Positions 50,809-59,651 of a stretch of DNA of 64,000 nt are shown piece after piece. Every line of letters begins with the position of its first letter. The first letter of the stretch is position 1. Where the stretch lies: the NCBI GenBank assembly GCA_900696485.1, contig CAADGG010000086.1:47518-111517 (forward strand), read 5' to 3'. Made by a program: the position numbers and the translations under genes. The notes beneath the pieces are model-generated. The model did not search any database and was not told the origin of the DNA. It worked only from the letters and a program-made list of their open reading frames with translations. Origin of the DNA: an uncultured Pseudomonadota bacterium (GTDB lineage: Bacteria; Myxococcota_A; UBA9160; PR03).

Positions 50809-51992
50809 GCCACGAAGTCGCCGTGCTCGGCGCCGGCATGCATCCGTGGGGCAAGTGGGGGCGCAACTTCGTCGAGTATGGCGTGCATGCCGCGCGCGCC
50901 GCCCTGGCCGAGGCCGGCCTCGCGTGGACGGATGTGCAGTTCCTCGCCGGGGGCGACACGATGCGCAACGGCTACCCGGGCTACGTGGCCGGCGCCAGCA
51001 TCGCGCAGGCGCTCGGCTGGTCCGGCGCACAGGTGGCGAGCACCTACGGCGCCTGCGCGACCGGCGCCCAGGCGATCGACGTCGCACGCGCGCGAATCCT
51101 CGCCGGCCTGTGCGACGTCGCGCTCGTGGTCGGCGCCGATACCACGCCGAAGGGCTTCTTCGCGCCGACCGGCGGCGTCCGCCAGCAGGATCCGGACTGG
51201 CTGCGGTTTCGCTTGCTCGGCGCGACCAATCCGGTGTACTTCGGCCTCTATGCGCGGCGCCGGATGGCGCTGTACGGCGCGACGCCGGCCGACTTCGCCA
51301 AGGTGAAGGTAAAGAACGCGCGACACGGGCTCGGCAACCCGAATGCCCGCTATCGCAAGGCGGTGCGCGAGGACGACGTGGCGGCGTCGCCGGTCGTCTC
51401 GGATCCGCTGCGGCTGCTCGACATCTGCGCCACCAGCGACGGCGGCGCCGCGGTCGTGCTGACGAGCCTTGCGTTCGCGCGCCGGCACACGACGCAGCCG
51501 GTCCGCCTCGCCGGCGTCTCGGCCGTGACGCCGCGCTACCCGAACACCGTGATCGAGATGCCGAACTTCGCGACGGATTCCGCCGTCGGCGTATCGCTGC
51601 CGGATGTGCCGTTCCGCGATTCGATCGCGCGCGGCGCCTACGAGCAGGCCGGCCTCGGCCCCGAGGATCTCGATCTCGCCGAGGTCTACGACCTGTCGAC
51701 CGCGCTCGAGCTCGATTGGTACGAGAACATCGGCCTGTGCAAACCCGGCGGCGCCGAGCAGATGCTGCGGGACGGCGCGACCACGCTCGGCGGCCGGATC
51801 CCCGTCAATGCCAGCGGCGGTCTCGCGAGCTTCGGCGAAGCCGTCCCGGCCCAGGCCATCGCCCAGGTCTGCGAACTCACCTGGCAGCTCCGCGGCCGTG
51901 CCGAAGCCCGCCAGGTCGAAGGCGCCCGCGTCGGCCTCGCCGTCAACCAAGGCCTCTTCGGCCACGGCTCCTCCCTCCTCCTCCGCACCTGA
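50805..51992 (+). CDS. Thiolase-like lipid-transfer protein, Ltp3-like
   Basis: 395 aa, thiolase fold. VAVLGAGMHPWGKWGRNFVE at the start, YGACATGAQAIDVARARILA with the Cys at the thiolase nucleophile position, LVVGADTTPKGFFAPTGGVR, and KVKNARHGLGNPNARYRKAV, then PVNASGGLASFGEAVPAQAI. GMHPWGKWGR and ADTTPKGFF match M. tuberculosis Ltp3 (Rv3523) from memory. Likely role is beta-keto or retro-aldol cleavage in the steroid side chain together with the DUF35 protein. The palindromic repeat half-copy follows it 18 bp after the stop. Confidence 0.83.
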   Translation: MSHEVAVLGAGMHPWGKWGRNFVEYGVHAARAALAEAGLAWTDVQFLAGGDTMRNGYPGYVAGASIAQALGWSGAQVASTYGACATGAQAIDVARARILAGLCDVALVVGADTTPKGFFAPTGGVRQQDPDWLRFRLLGATNPVYFGLYARRRMALYGATPADFAKVKVKNARHGLGNPNARYRKAVREDDVAASPVVSDPLRLLDICATSDGGAAVVLTSLAFARRHTTQPVRLAGVSAVTPRYPNTVIEMPNFATDSAVGVSLPDVPFRDSIARGAYEQAGLGPEDLDLAEVYDLSTALELDWYENIGLCKPGGAEQMLRDGATTLGGRIPVNASGGLASFGEAVPAQAIAQVCELTWQLRGRAEARQVEGARVGLAVNQGLFGHGSSLLLRT

Positions 51993-52010
51993 CCCCCCCC
52001 GACGCGCCGT

Positions 52011-52050
52011 CGTCAAGAAAGGGGTCGGGTTCGATCCGTCAACTTTTCCC
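52011..52050. repeat. Dispersed palindromic repeat, single-arm copy 3
   Basis: CGTCAAGAAAGGGGTCGGGT then TCGATCCGTCAACTTTTCCC, one arm of the element seen in full at 20249-20331 and 29526-29606. The complementary arm is missing; the sequence goes directly into the leader of the SnoaL-like gene. It is probably a decayed or half-deleted copy. Confidence 0.85.
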
Positions 52051-52072
52051 GAATCCAGCCGGGAGGGACACC

Positions 52073-52540
52073 GTGGCGAGGCGCGAACTGTCGATCCGTG
52101 AAATCTCGGACCGTCTGCAGATCCAGGATCTGCTCGTCCGCTATACGCGCGCGATCGACACCAAGGACTGGAACCTGCTCGATACGTGCTTCACGCCGGA
52201 TGCGCAGGTGGACTACACCGCGACCGGCGGCATCGCCGGCGGCTATCCGGAGGTCCGCACGTGGCTCGCGAAGGCACTGGCGCGGTTCCCGATCACCGTG
52301 CACTACATCACGAACTCGCAGGTGACGCTCGACGGCGACCGCGCCCGCGCCCGGACGCTGGTGCTGAACCCGATGTTCCACGCCGAGCCCGATGGCACCC
52401 TGCGCGACTTCACCGTCGGGGCGACCTACGTCGACGAACTGCTCTGGACGGAGGCCGGCTGGCGCATCACGCGTCGCGCCGAGGAAGCCGGATACCTGCG
52501 GGGCGCACTGCCGGAGGCGCTGCGAAGCCCGCAGAAGTAG
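52073..52540 (+). CDS. SnoaL-like (NTF2-fold) protein
   Basis: 155 aa. ISDRLQIQDLLVRYTRAIDT, WNLLDTCFTPDAQVDYTATG and FPITVHYITNSQVTLDGDRA then AGWRITRRAEEAGYL are the SnoaL_4 pattern. The fold is a small cone that holds hydrophobic ligands; members include steroid isomerase-like and dehydratase-like enzymes. The GTG at 52073 follows GGGAGGG. Suggested role: isomerase or hydratase of a catabolic intermediate, unproven. Confidence 0.85.
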   Translation: MARRELSIREISDRLQIQDLLVRYTRAIDTKDWNLLDTCFTPDAQVDYTATGGIAGGYPEVRTWLAKALARFPITVHYITNSQVTLDGDRARARTLVLNPMFHAEPDGTLRDFTVGATYVDELLWTEAGWRITRRAEEAGYLRGALPEALRSPQK

Positions 52541-52599
52541 CCGTGCTCTCCGGACCGACGCCCGCGCCGGCTCCGGCGTAGTCCGGGAGCGCCCGAGGC

Positions 52600-52637
52600 T
52601 TGACGCACCACGTGATTCAAGCGATTGTTTCAATCAC
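52600..52637 (+). promoter_or_regulatory. Promoter and inverted-repeat operator of the TetR/RND operon
   Basis: A TTGACG box (52600-52605), 17-bp spacer and GATTGT (52623-52628) fit a -35/-10 pair. The operator GTGATTCAA-N8-TTCAATCAC (52612-52637, one mismatch between arms) overlaps the spacer and -10, and ends at the base before the ATG of the TetR at 52638. The predicted start of transcription is at about 52635, so the mRNA would be essentially leaderless. Autoregulation by the TetR is likely. Confidence 0.5.
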
Positions 52638-53282
52638 ATGTTGGACCCGGGCCAGGACACACGGGATCGGCTCCTCGATGCGGCCGAGCGCCGCTTTGCC
52701 GCCGCCGGCTTTGCGGCCACCTCCCTGCGCGCGGTGACCGGCGAGGCCGGCGTCAACGTCGCGGCGGCCCACTACCACTTCGGCTCGAAGCGCGAGCTGC
52801 TGCGCGCGGTCTTCGCGCGCCGGATGGCGCCGGTGAATGCCGAACGCCTCGAACGACTCGATGCCCTCGAGGCCGGACCCGGCTCCCCGCCGCACATCGA
52901 GGAGTTGCTCGATGCGATGCTGACGCCCGCGCTCACGCTGGCCGCCCGGAACCCGGAGATCGCCGAACTCGGCGCGCTGATCCATTCGGAGCCGGCCGCC
53001 GAGGTCCGCGGCTTGCTCGAAGAGATCTTCGGCGAGGTGCAGCGGCGCTTCACGACGGCATTCCATCGCTGCCTGCCGACGCTCGACGCGACGGCGATCG
53101 AGCTGCGGCTAACCTTCTCGATCGGTGCGCTGGCTCATTCGATCGCACACCGCGCGGTGGCGGAACCCGAGTTCGCGCGTGTCCGTTCGGAATTGCTCGC
53201 CTTCCTCGCTGCCGGAATGCGCGCTACAGCGCACCTTCCGCCCTACTCTCCCCCCGGTGCGCCCCGCCGAGAGCCCACATGA
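52638..53282 (+). CDS. TetR-family regulator of the RND pump
   Basis: 214 aa. DTRDRLLDAAERRFAAAGFA and TSLRAVTGEAGVNVAAAHYH then FGSKRELLRAVFARR give the DNA-binding part; the rest is a helical domain of the efflux-regulator (CerR/DUF1956-type) sort. It overlaps the membrane-fusion gene (ATGA) and so is co-transcribed with the pump it likely represses. No ribosome binding site precedes the ATG, consistent with a leaderless transcript. Confidence 0.85.
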   Translation: MLDPGQDTRDRLLDAAERRFAAAGFAATSLRAVTGEAGVNVAAAHYHFGSKRELLRAVFARRMAPVNAERLERLDALEAGPGSPPHIEELLDAMLTPALTLAARNPEIAELGALIHSEPAAEVRGLLEEIFGEVQRRFTTAFHRCLPTLDATAIELRLTFSIGALAHSIAHRAVAEPEFARVRSELLAFLAAGMRATAHLPPYSPPGAPRREPT

Positions 53283-54487
53283 AAGTTCGCCCGCAGCTCC
53301 TGTTCTCGCTCGGTGTGCTCTTGATCGGCATACTCGGCGCCGTGTTGCTCGTCGCCACGGCGCCCGAGACGCCGCAACAGAAACCCGAACCGGCCGTACC
53401 GCTGATCCGGACCGTCGCCGCAGAGACGCGGGACGTCCAGATGCGCGTCTCGACCCACGGCACCGTCGAACCGCGCACCGAGAGCGATCTCGTGTCGGAG
53501 GTCTCGGGGCGCGTGCTGTGGATCTCACCGGCGCTGGTGGAGGGCGGCTTCTTCGAGCAGGACGAGCCGCTGTTGCGCGTCGAGCCCCTCGACTACGAGA
53601 CCGCCCTCGAGCGCGCTCGTGCCCAGCTCGCCCGGGCCGAGAGCGAAGCAGCCCTGACGGCACGTGATGCCGCGCGCCAGGAGGAACTCGCCAAGCAATC
53701 GGTCGCCAGCGCGGCGCGCCTCGACGATGCGCGCAACCGCGCGCGGGCGGCGGCGGCCGCGCTGCGCGAAGCCCGCGCGGCGCTCGCGCAGGCCGAACGC
53801 GACCTCACCCGAACCGAGCTGCGCGCGCCGTTCGCGGGCCGCGTGCGGACCGTGCAGGTCGACGTCGGTCAGTTCGTCAGCCGCGGCACGCCGCTCGCGC
53901 GCCTCTACGCGACCGACTGGGCGGAGATCCGGCTGCCGATTCCGGACGCGGATCTCGCGTGGATCGACGTGCCGCGGGCCGGCGCCGTGCGCGGCGAGGC
54001 CGACGCCCCTCCGGTGATCCTGCGTGCCTCGTACGCCGGCGAGCCGCGCGAGTGGCGTGGGCACGTCGAGCGCAGTGAGGGCGAGATCGATCCGCGCAGC
54101 CGCATGGTGCACGTCGTCGCGCGCATCGAGGATCCGTATGCGCGCCTTCCCGGCACCGAGCACTCACCCCTCCCGGTCGGCCTCTTCGTCGATGCCGAGA
54201 TCCTCGGTCGCCGTATCGACGACGTCATCGTCCTGCCGCGCAGCGCCTTGCGGACCGGCGACCAGGTGCTGGTCGTCGACGGCGAGCACCGGCTGCGCTT
54301 CCGCAACGTCACGGTCTTGCGTCGCGATCAGGAGGAGGTGTTGATCCGCAGCGGGCTCACGGCCGGCGAGCAGGTCAACATCTCGGCGCTCGAGACGCCG
54401 GTCGAGGGCATGCACGTGCGGCCCGTTACCGACGCGGATTCGATCCCGGCGACGGCTGAGGCCACGCCCCCAGGAGCCTCGTCGTGA
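53279..54487 (+). CDS. RND efflux periplasmic adaptor (membrane fusion protein)
   Basis: 402 aa. A single N-terminal helix (about 8-28), then LVSEVSGRVLWISPALVEGG (lipoyl half), a long alpha-hairpin from about 100 to 185, TELRAPFAGRVRTVQVDVGQ (second lipoyl half) and a beta-barrel with SRMVHVVARIEDPYARLPGT and LPVGLFVDAEILGRRIDDVI. It links the inner-membrane RND pump to an outer-membrane channel. No outer-membrane gene follows, so a shared TolC-type channel is likely. Confidence 0.9.
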   Translation: MKVRPQLLFSLGVLLIGILGAVLLVATAPETPQQKPEPAVPLIRTVAAETRDVQMRVSTHGTVEPRTESDLVSEVSGRVLWISPALVEGGFFEQDEPLLRVEPLDYETALERARAQLARAESEAALTARDAARQEELAKQSVASAARLDDARNRARAAAAALREARAALAQAERDLTRTELRAPFAGRVRTVQVDVGQFVSRGTPLARLYATDWAEIRLPIPDADLAWIDVPRAGAVRGEADAPPVILRASYAGEPREWRGHVERSEGEIDPRSRMVHVVARIEDPYARLPGTEHSPLPVGLFVDAEILGRRIDDVIVLPRSALRTGDQVLVVDGEHRLRFRNVTVLRRDQEEVLIRSGLTAGEQVNISALETPVEGMHVRPVTDADSIPATAEATPPGASS

Positions 54488-57400
54488 AGGGCATGATCGC
54501 CTGGTTCGCCTCGAACCCGGTCGCCGCCAACCTGCTGATGGCGCTCCTCGTGGTCGGCGGCATCACGTCGCTGCCGACGATCCCCAAGCGGACCTTCCCC
54601 GACATCGACATCCCCGTGATCCGAATCAGTGTCGAATACCTCGGTGCTGCACCGGAGGAGGTCGAGGAGGGCGTCTGCGTCCGGATCGAGGAAGCCATCG
54701 ACGGCATCCAGGGCATCGAACAGATCCGTTCGACGGCCATCGAAGGCGTGTGCGGGGTCAGCGCCGAGCTGATCGTCGGCACCGACGAGACACGCGCTCT
54801 CGCCGACATCAAGAACCGCGTCGACGCGATCACCACCTTCCCGAACGAGACCGAGAAGCCGATCACCGCGCAGGTGACGATGATTCGCCCGGTCGTCGAC
54901 CTCGCCCTGCACGGGGACATCGGCGAGCGTGCGCTGCGCGAACTCGGCCAGCGGGTCCGCGACGATCTGGCGGCCCTGCCCGGGATCACACAGGTCGAAT
55001 TGCTCGGCGTCCGCCCGTACGAGATCTCGATCGAGGTCTCGGAGGTTGCCCTGCGCCGCTACGGACTGACCTTCGATCAGGTCGCCGCGGCCGTACGCGG
55101 CGCCTCGCTGGACCTGCCGGGCGGCAGCATCAAGACCGTCGGTGGCGAGATCCTGCTGCGGACGAAGGGCCAGGCCTATCGCGGCCCGGAGTTCGAACGC
55201 CTCGTCCTGCTGACGCGCCCCGACGGGACCTACGTGCGCGTCGGCGACATCGCCACCGTCGTCGATGGCTTCGAAGACATCGATCGCTGGTCGACCTTCG
55301 ACGGGAAGCCGGCCGTGATCGTCCGCGTCTCGCGGGTCGGCGACCAGAGCGTACTGGCGATCGCCGAGCGCGTGAAGCGCTTTGCCGAGTCGGGTGAGGC
55401 GCGCCTGCCGGAAACGGTGGCGTTGACGGTGTGGCAGGACCAGACGGTCCCGCTGGTCGGTCGCCTCCAGGTCCTCTACCAGAACGGCCGGGCCGGCTTC
55501 GTGCTGGTGTTCCTGGTGCTGGCGCTGTTCCTGCGCATGCGACTCGCGTTCTGGGTGGCCCTCGGCGTGCCAGTCGCGTTCGCCGGCGCGCTGTTCCTGA
55601 TGGGCCCGCTCGGGATCTCGATCGACGTGATCTCCCTGTTCTCGTTCATCCTGGTGCTCGGCATCCTCGTCGACGACGCCATCGTCGTCGGCGAGAGCGT
55701 GCACACCTGGCAGGAGCGGACCGGCGATCGCCGCCGAGGCGCGATCACCGGGACGCAACGAGTCGTCGTTCCGGTGGTCTTCGGCGTGCTGACGACGGTC
55801 GCGGCCTTCAGTCCGATGATGCTGCTCGAGGGACCGATGGGGCAGGTCTTCGGTGTCCTCGCCGGCGTAACCGTTGCGTGTCTGCTCTTCTCGTTGGTCG
55901 AGTCCCTGCTGGTGTTGCCGTCCCATCTCGCGCACGGACACGAAACGCCGGCCGCACGACGGGAAGGCCGCTGGGCGCGGCTGCAGAGCCGCTTTGCGAG
56001 CAGCCTGGACCGCTTCATTCGTGGCCCGTACACCCGTGCGCTCGGCCTGGTGCTGTCCTGGCGCTACGCGATGGCTGCCACGAGCATCACGCTGCTCGTG
56101 TTGTCCGTCGCCGTCGTCAACAGTGGGCGTCTGCGCTTCTCGTTCTTCCCGCCGGTCGAGGCGGACGTCGTCACCGGACTCATCACGATGCCGCAGGGGA
56201 TTCCCGCCGAGCGCACGGCTCTCGCCGCCCAGCAACTCGTCGATGCCGCCGAGCGTTTGCGCGCGGAGCTCGATCCGGAGTATGCCGCCGAAGGAAGCAG
56301 CTTGATCGAGCATCGAATGGTGTCGATCGGCGCACAGCCGTTCCGGGAGTCGGAGGCCAGCAATTCTCCCGGCGGCGGATCGCAGGCCGACCGCTCGGGC
56401 AGCCACCTCGCGGAGGTCGTGCTGGCGCTGATCCCCGCCGAAGAGCGAAAGATCAGCACGCGCGAGGTCGAGAAGCGCTGGCGGACCCTCACCGGACCCG
56501 TCGCCGAGGCCGTCGAGGTGTCGTTCTTCTCGTCGATCTTCTCGCCCGGCGAGGCGATCAACCTGCAGCTCCAGAGCCGCCACATCGATCATCTGGTGCA
56601 GGCCGCCGATCGCGTGAAGGTCGAACTCGCCCAGGTCCCCGGGGTCCTCGACATCGCCGACTCGTTCCGTGCCGGCAAGCGCGAAGTCAAGCTCGATATC
56701 CTGCCAGCCGCCGAAACGCTGGGCCTCGCGCGCGCCGACCTCGCACGCCAGGTGCGGCAGGCTTTCTACGGCGAAGAGGTCCAGCGCGTCCAGCGCGGCC
56801 GCGACGACGTACGCGTGATGGTGCGGTTTCCAGAATCCGAACGCCGTTCGCTCGGCTCCCTCGAAACGATGCGGATCCGGACCGCCGACGGCGCCGAGGT
56901 TCCGTTCGGCACCGTGGCCGTCGCCCAGTTCGGCCGCGGCTACTCGGCGATCCGGCGTACGGACCGCCAGCGGGTCGTCAACGTCACCGCCGACGTCGAC
57001 CGGAACGTCATCACCGAGGGCGCCGTGCTGGCTCACCTGCGCGAAGGCCCGCTGCCGGCGATCCTCGCCGACTACCCGGACATGAGCATGTCCCTCGAAG
57101 GTGGCCAGCGCGAGCAGAGCCGCACGGCGGCCGGCCTGTTCCGCTGGTACCCGGTGGCGCTGTTCGGCATCTACGCCCTGCTGGCCATCCCGCTGCGCTC
57201 CTATTTCCAGCCGTTGCTGATCATGTCGGTGATCCCGTTCGGGATGGTCGGCGCCTTCTTCGGACACCTGGTGATGGGACGCGACCTCAGCATGATGTCG
57301 GTGATCGGCATCGTCGCGCTGTCCGGCGTCGTCGTGAATGCGAGTCTGGTGCTCGTCCACTTCGTCAACGGCCGCCGGCTCGAAGGGGTCGCGCTCGAGG

Positions 57401-57738
57401 AGGCGGTGCACGAGGCGTCGATCGAGCGCTTCCGGCCGATCGTGCTGACCGCCGCAACCACCTTCGTCGGCCTGACACCGTTGATGCTCGAGCGCAGCGT
57501 GCAGGCGCAGTTCCTGTTGCCGATGGCGATCTCGATCGCCTTCGGCGTGCTGTTCGCGACGACCATCACGCTGTTCGTCGTGCCGGGCGGATACCTGATC
57601 CTCGAGGATTTTCGCGCGCTCCCGACCCGCCTGCGCGCGACGCTGAGCCGGCGCCGCGCGGGCCGGACCGCAGCGTCACAACCCGGCGTTGCGCCGGGCC
57701 TCCCGTCGGTGAGCCGAAGCCGGGACCCCGCCGGCTAG
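54484..57738 (+). CDS. RND-type efflux transporter, inner-membrane subunit
   Basis: 1084 aa, about 12 membrane helices and two large periplasmic loops. NPVAANLLMALLVVGGITSL is helix 1, FPDIDIPVIRISVEYLGAAP follows, LVLGILVDDAIVVGESVHTW is the TM4 region with the Asp pair of the proton relay, and MMSVIGIVALSGVVVNASLV is in the second half. It lacks features of heavy-metal pumps. It exports hydrophobic compounds using the proton gradient. Starts with GTG inside the adaptor gene's end (GTGA). Confidence 0.92.
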   Translation: MKGMIAWFASNPVAANLLMALLVVGGITSLPTIPKRTFPDIDIPVIRISVEYLGAAPEEVEEGVCVRIEEAIDGIQGIEQIRSTAIEGVCGVSAELIVGTDETRALADIKNRVDAITTFPNETEKPITAQVTMIRPVVDLALHGDIGERALRELGQRVRDDLAALPGITQVELLGVRPYEISIEVSEVALRRYGLTFDQVAAAVRGASLDLPGGSIKTVGGEILLRTKGQAYRGPEFERLVLLTRPDGTYVRVGDIATVVDGFEDIDRWSTFDGKPAVIVRVSRVGDQSVLAIAERVKRFAESGEARLPETVALTVWQDQTVPLVGRLQVLYQNGRAGFVLVFLVLALFLRMRLAFWVALGVPVAFAGALFLMGPLGISIDVISLFSFILVLGILVDDAIVVGESVHTWQERTGDRRRGAITGTQRVVVPVVFGVLTTVAAFSPMMLLEGPMGQVFGVLAGVTVACLLFSLVESLLVLPSHLAHGHETPAARREGRWARLQSRFASSLDRFIRGPYTRALGLVLSWRYAMAATSITLLVLSVAVVNSGRLRFSFFPPVEADVVTGLITMPQGIPAERTALAAQQLVDAAERLRAELDPEYAAEGSSLIEHRMVSIGAQPFRESEASNSPGGGSQADRSGSHLAEVVLALIPAEERKISTREVEKRWRTLTGPVAEAVEVSFFSSIFSPGEAINLQLQSRHIDHLVQAADRVKVELAQVPGVLDIADSFRAGKREVKLDILPAAETLGLARADLARQVRQAFYGEEVQRVQRGRDDVRVMVRFPESERRSLGSLETMRIRTADGAEVPFGTVAVAQFGRGYSAIRRTDRQRVVNVTADVDRNVITEGAVLAHLREGPLPAILADYPDMSMSLEGGQREQSRTAAGLFRWYPVALFGIYALLAIPLRSYFQPLLIMSVIPFGMVGAFFGHLVMGRDLSMMSVIGIVALSGVVVNASLVLVHFVNGRRLEGVALEEAVHEASIERFRPIVLTAATTFVGLTPLMLERSVQAQFLLPMAISIAFGVLFATTITLFVVPGGYLILEDFRALPTRLRATLSRRRAGRTAASQPGVAPGLPSVSRSRDPAG

Positions 57739-59651
57739 CGATGCGGCGGCTGCGTGGCGCCGCCCGCCGCGTCGGGCTGCCGCGACACTCCGCCCCGCCA
57801 CACCGCGAAGCCGAGCGCGAGCGCCAGCAGGAGGTTCGCGGCGATCCACGCCGAACGCCACGGAAACCACACCGGAGGCCGGCTTCCGAACAGCCAGGTG
57901 CCCGTTCCGACGAGAGCACAGAAAAGCGTGAGCGACCCTGCCGCGGTGAGCCACAAGCCGCGCGCGAGCCGACGAGCATCCGCCCCGGGATCGTTCCCGC
58001 AACGCCGCGCGACGGGGCCCCAGAATCCGGGCGGCTGCACGCGCCGGTAGAAGACGTCGAGCGACGCGGCCGGCTCCGGCGGACCCCAACGCGCGAGGGC
58101 GACGGCAACGGCGCTGCTGAGGGTCGCCATCACGAGCAATCGCACGCCCTCCTCGGAGACGCTTGCGAGCAGCAGCGGCGCGAGCAGTAGCGACGCGGCG
58201 ATCGCCGCCAGTTCGGCGAGCGCCGTCATCCGCCACCACAGCCAACGCAGCAGCAGCGGCACTCCCATTCCGGCGCCGAGCAGCAGCGTCGCCTGCCATG
58301 CGGTCTGGATCGAGCCGATCCGAGTCAGGACCGCGAGCGCCAGCACGAGGATCGCGAACGTCGACGCGCGGGCCACCCAGACGAGCCGCCGTGGCTCCGG
58401 TTCGCAGCGGCGGATCTCACGACACCAGATCCTTCCATAGAGATCGTGGGTCCAGTACGACGCGCCCCAGTTGAGATGCGTGTCGAGCGTCGACGCCAGC
58501 GCCGCGAGCATGCCGGTCAGCATCAAGCCGCGCGCACCGGCCGGCAGGAAGCGCGCGATGCCATCGACGAAGGTCGCCTCGCGGCGAGCGACGTCGAATC
58601 CAGCCCCCGGCTCCGGTGGGAGCAGCACCAGCAGCGAGAGTCCGATCGCGATCCACAGCAGCGAGCGCAGCACGATCTGTGCGACGGCGAAGACCAACGC
58701 TGCCTGCCGTGCGTCTCCGTCGCTGCGACACGCCATCGTGCGCTGGGCCAGGTAGCCCGTTCCATCGGAATTCATCTGTGCGATCCACTGCACGGCGATC
58801 ACCGCGACCGCCACCCCACCGATCTCGTGTGCGCGCGACGGCGTGAACGCGAGCAGTCCGCCCGCGGCCTCCGCCCCGTAGACCGCCGACAGCCGCGCCG
58901 GCAGCGCGCCGAGACCGCCGACCTCGTGTACGACGAGTACGGCATAGATCGCCGTGCCGAGCATCGCGATCGCAAACTGTGCGACGTCGGTGTCGACGAC
59001 GGCTCGCAGTCCGCCGGTGGCCGAGTACATCGCCGTCACGCTGAAGATCGCCACCAACGACAGCCAGTTGTTGGCGCTGGCGGTGAGCACCAGATCCGGG
59101 TCCCCGATCGTCGTCGTGAGCGTGACGTCGGCCCACGCGGCAAAGTGCCGCACGGCGGCAAAGACGGAGGCCGGCAACCACTCGTTCCAAAGTAGGAACG
59201 GCTCGGCGATGCGCGTTGCCGCGAGCAGCACCATCGCCAGCACGGCGCAGTTGAAGACGGTGCCGAAGTACAGCGCCTTGGCGACGCGCAGCAGCGGCGC
59301 GAAGCGCGAGCCGTAGCGGAGTTCCGCCAGCTCGGCGTCCGTCAGCACCCCCGCGCGGCGCCACGGTCCTGCCAGCACGAAGCCGAGCAGCAGGAACGCC
59401 AGCGCGTAGATCCACAGTCGCCACAGCGCGAAGATGCCGGCCGTCGCGAGAAGCCCGGTGACGAGCAGCGGCGTGTCAGCCGCGAACTGCGTCGCGGCCA
59501 TGCTGAGCCCGGCCTTCCAGCCCGGCAGCGTCCGGCCCGCCAGGAAGTAGTCTGCGAGGCCACGACTCGCCGCCGCGCGGCTGCGCAGACCGGCGAACGC
59601 GCACCACAGCACGAACAGACCGAGCAGAGCGAGATCGATGGGCGCGAGCAT
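57735..59651 (-). CDS. Sodium:solute symporter family protein
   Basis: 638 aa, about 13-15 membrane helices. DYFLAGRTLPGWKAGLSMAA and TQFAADTPLLVTGLLATAGI carry the Na+-site helix 1, VLTDAELAELRYG follows, and MAALIAA-like text appears as LTGMLAALASTLDTHLNWGA near helix 8. The C-terminal 100 residues are an extra region (about 520-638) with two more helices. The solute is unknown. It converges on the RND gene with four shared bases. Confidence 0.87.
   Translation of the reverse strand: MLAPIDLALLGLFVLWCAFAGLRSRAAASRGLADYFLAGRTLPGWKAGLSMAATQFAADTPLLVTGLLATAGIFALWRLWIYALAFLLLGFVLAGPWRRAGVLTDAELAELRYGSRFAPLLRVAKALYFGTVFNCAVLAMVLLAATRIAEPFLLWNEWLPASVFAAVRHFAAWADVTLTTTIGDPDLVLTASANNWLSLVAIFSVTAMYSATGGLRAVVDTDVAQFAIAMLGTAIYAVLVVHEVGGLGALPARLSAVYGAEAAGGLLAFTPSRAHEIGGVAVAVIAVQWIAQMNSDGTGYLAQRTMACRSDGDARQAALVFAVAQIVLRSLLWIAIGLSLLVLLPPEPGAGFDVARREATFVDGIARFLPAGARGLMLTGMLAALASTLDTHLNWGASYWTHDLYGRIWCREIRRCEPEPRRLVWVARASTFAILVLALAVLTRIGSIQTAWQATLLLGAGMGVPLLLRWLWWRMTALAELAAIAASLLLAPLLLASVSEEGVRLLVMATLSSAVAVALARWGPPEPAASLDVFYRRVQPPGFWGPVARRCGNDPGADARRLARGLWLTAAGSLTLFCALVGTGTWLFGSRPPVWFPWRSAWIAANLLLALALGFAVWRGGVSRQPDAAGGATQPPHR

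Noticed and set aside
54328..57411. A 1027-codon open frame antisense to the RND transporter, and similar frames of about 1000 codons at 43625-46741 and 38770-41703
   Set aside because: They mirror well-supported genes on the other strand or run through them. The residue make-up is an artefact of GC-rich third positions, and no family motifs occur outside the portions that belong to real genes (for example ipdB within 43625-46741).
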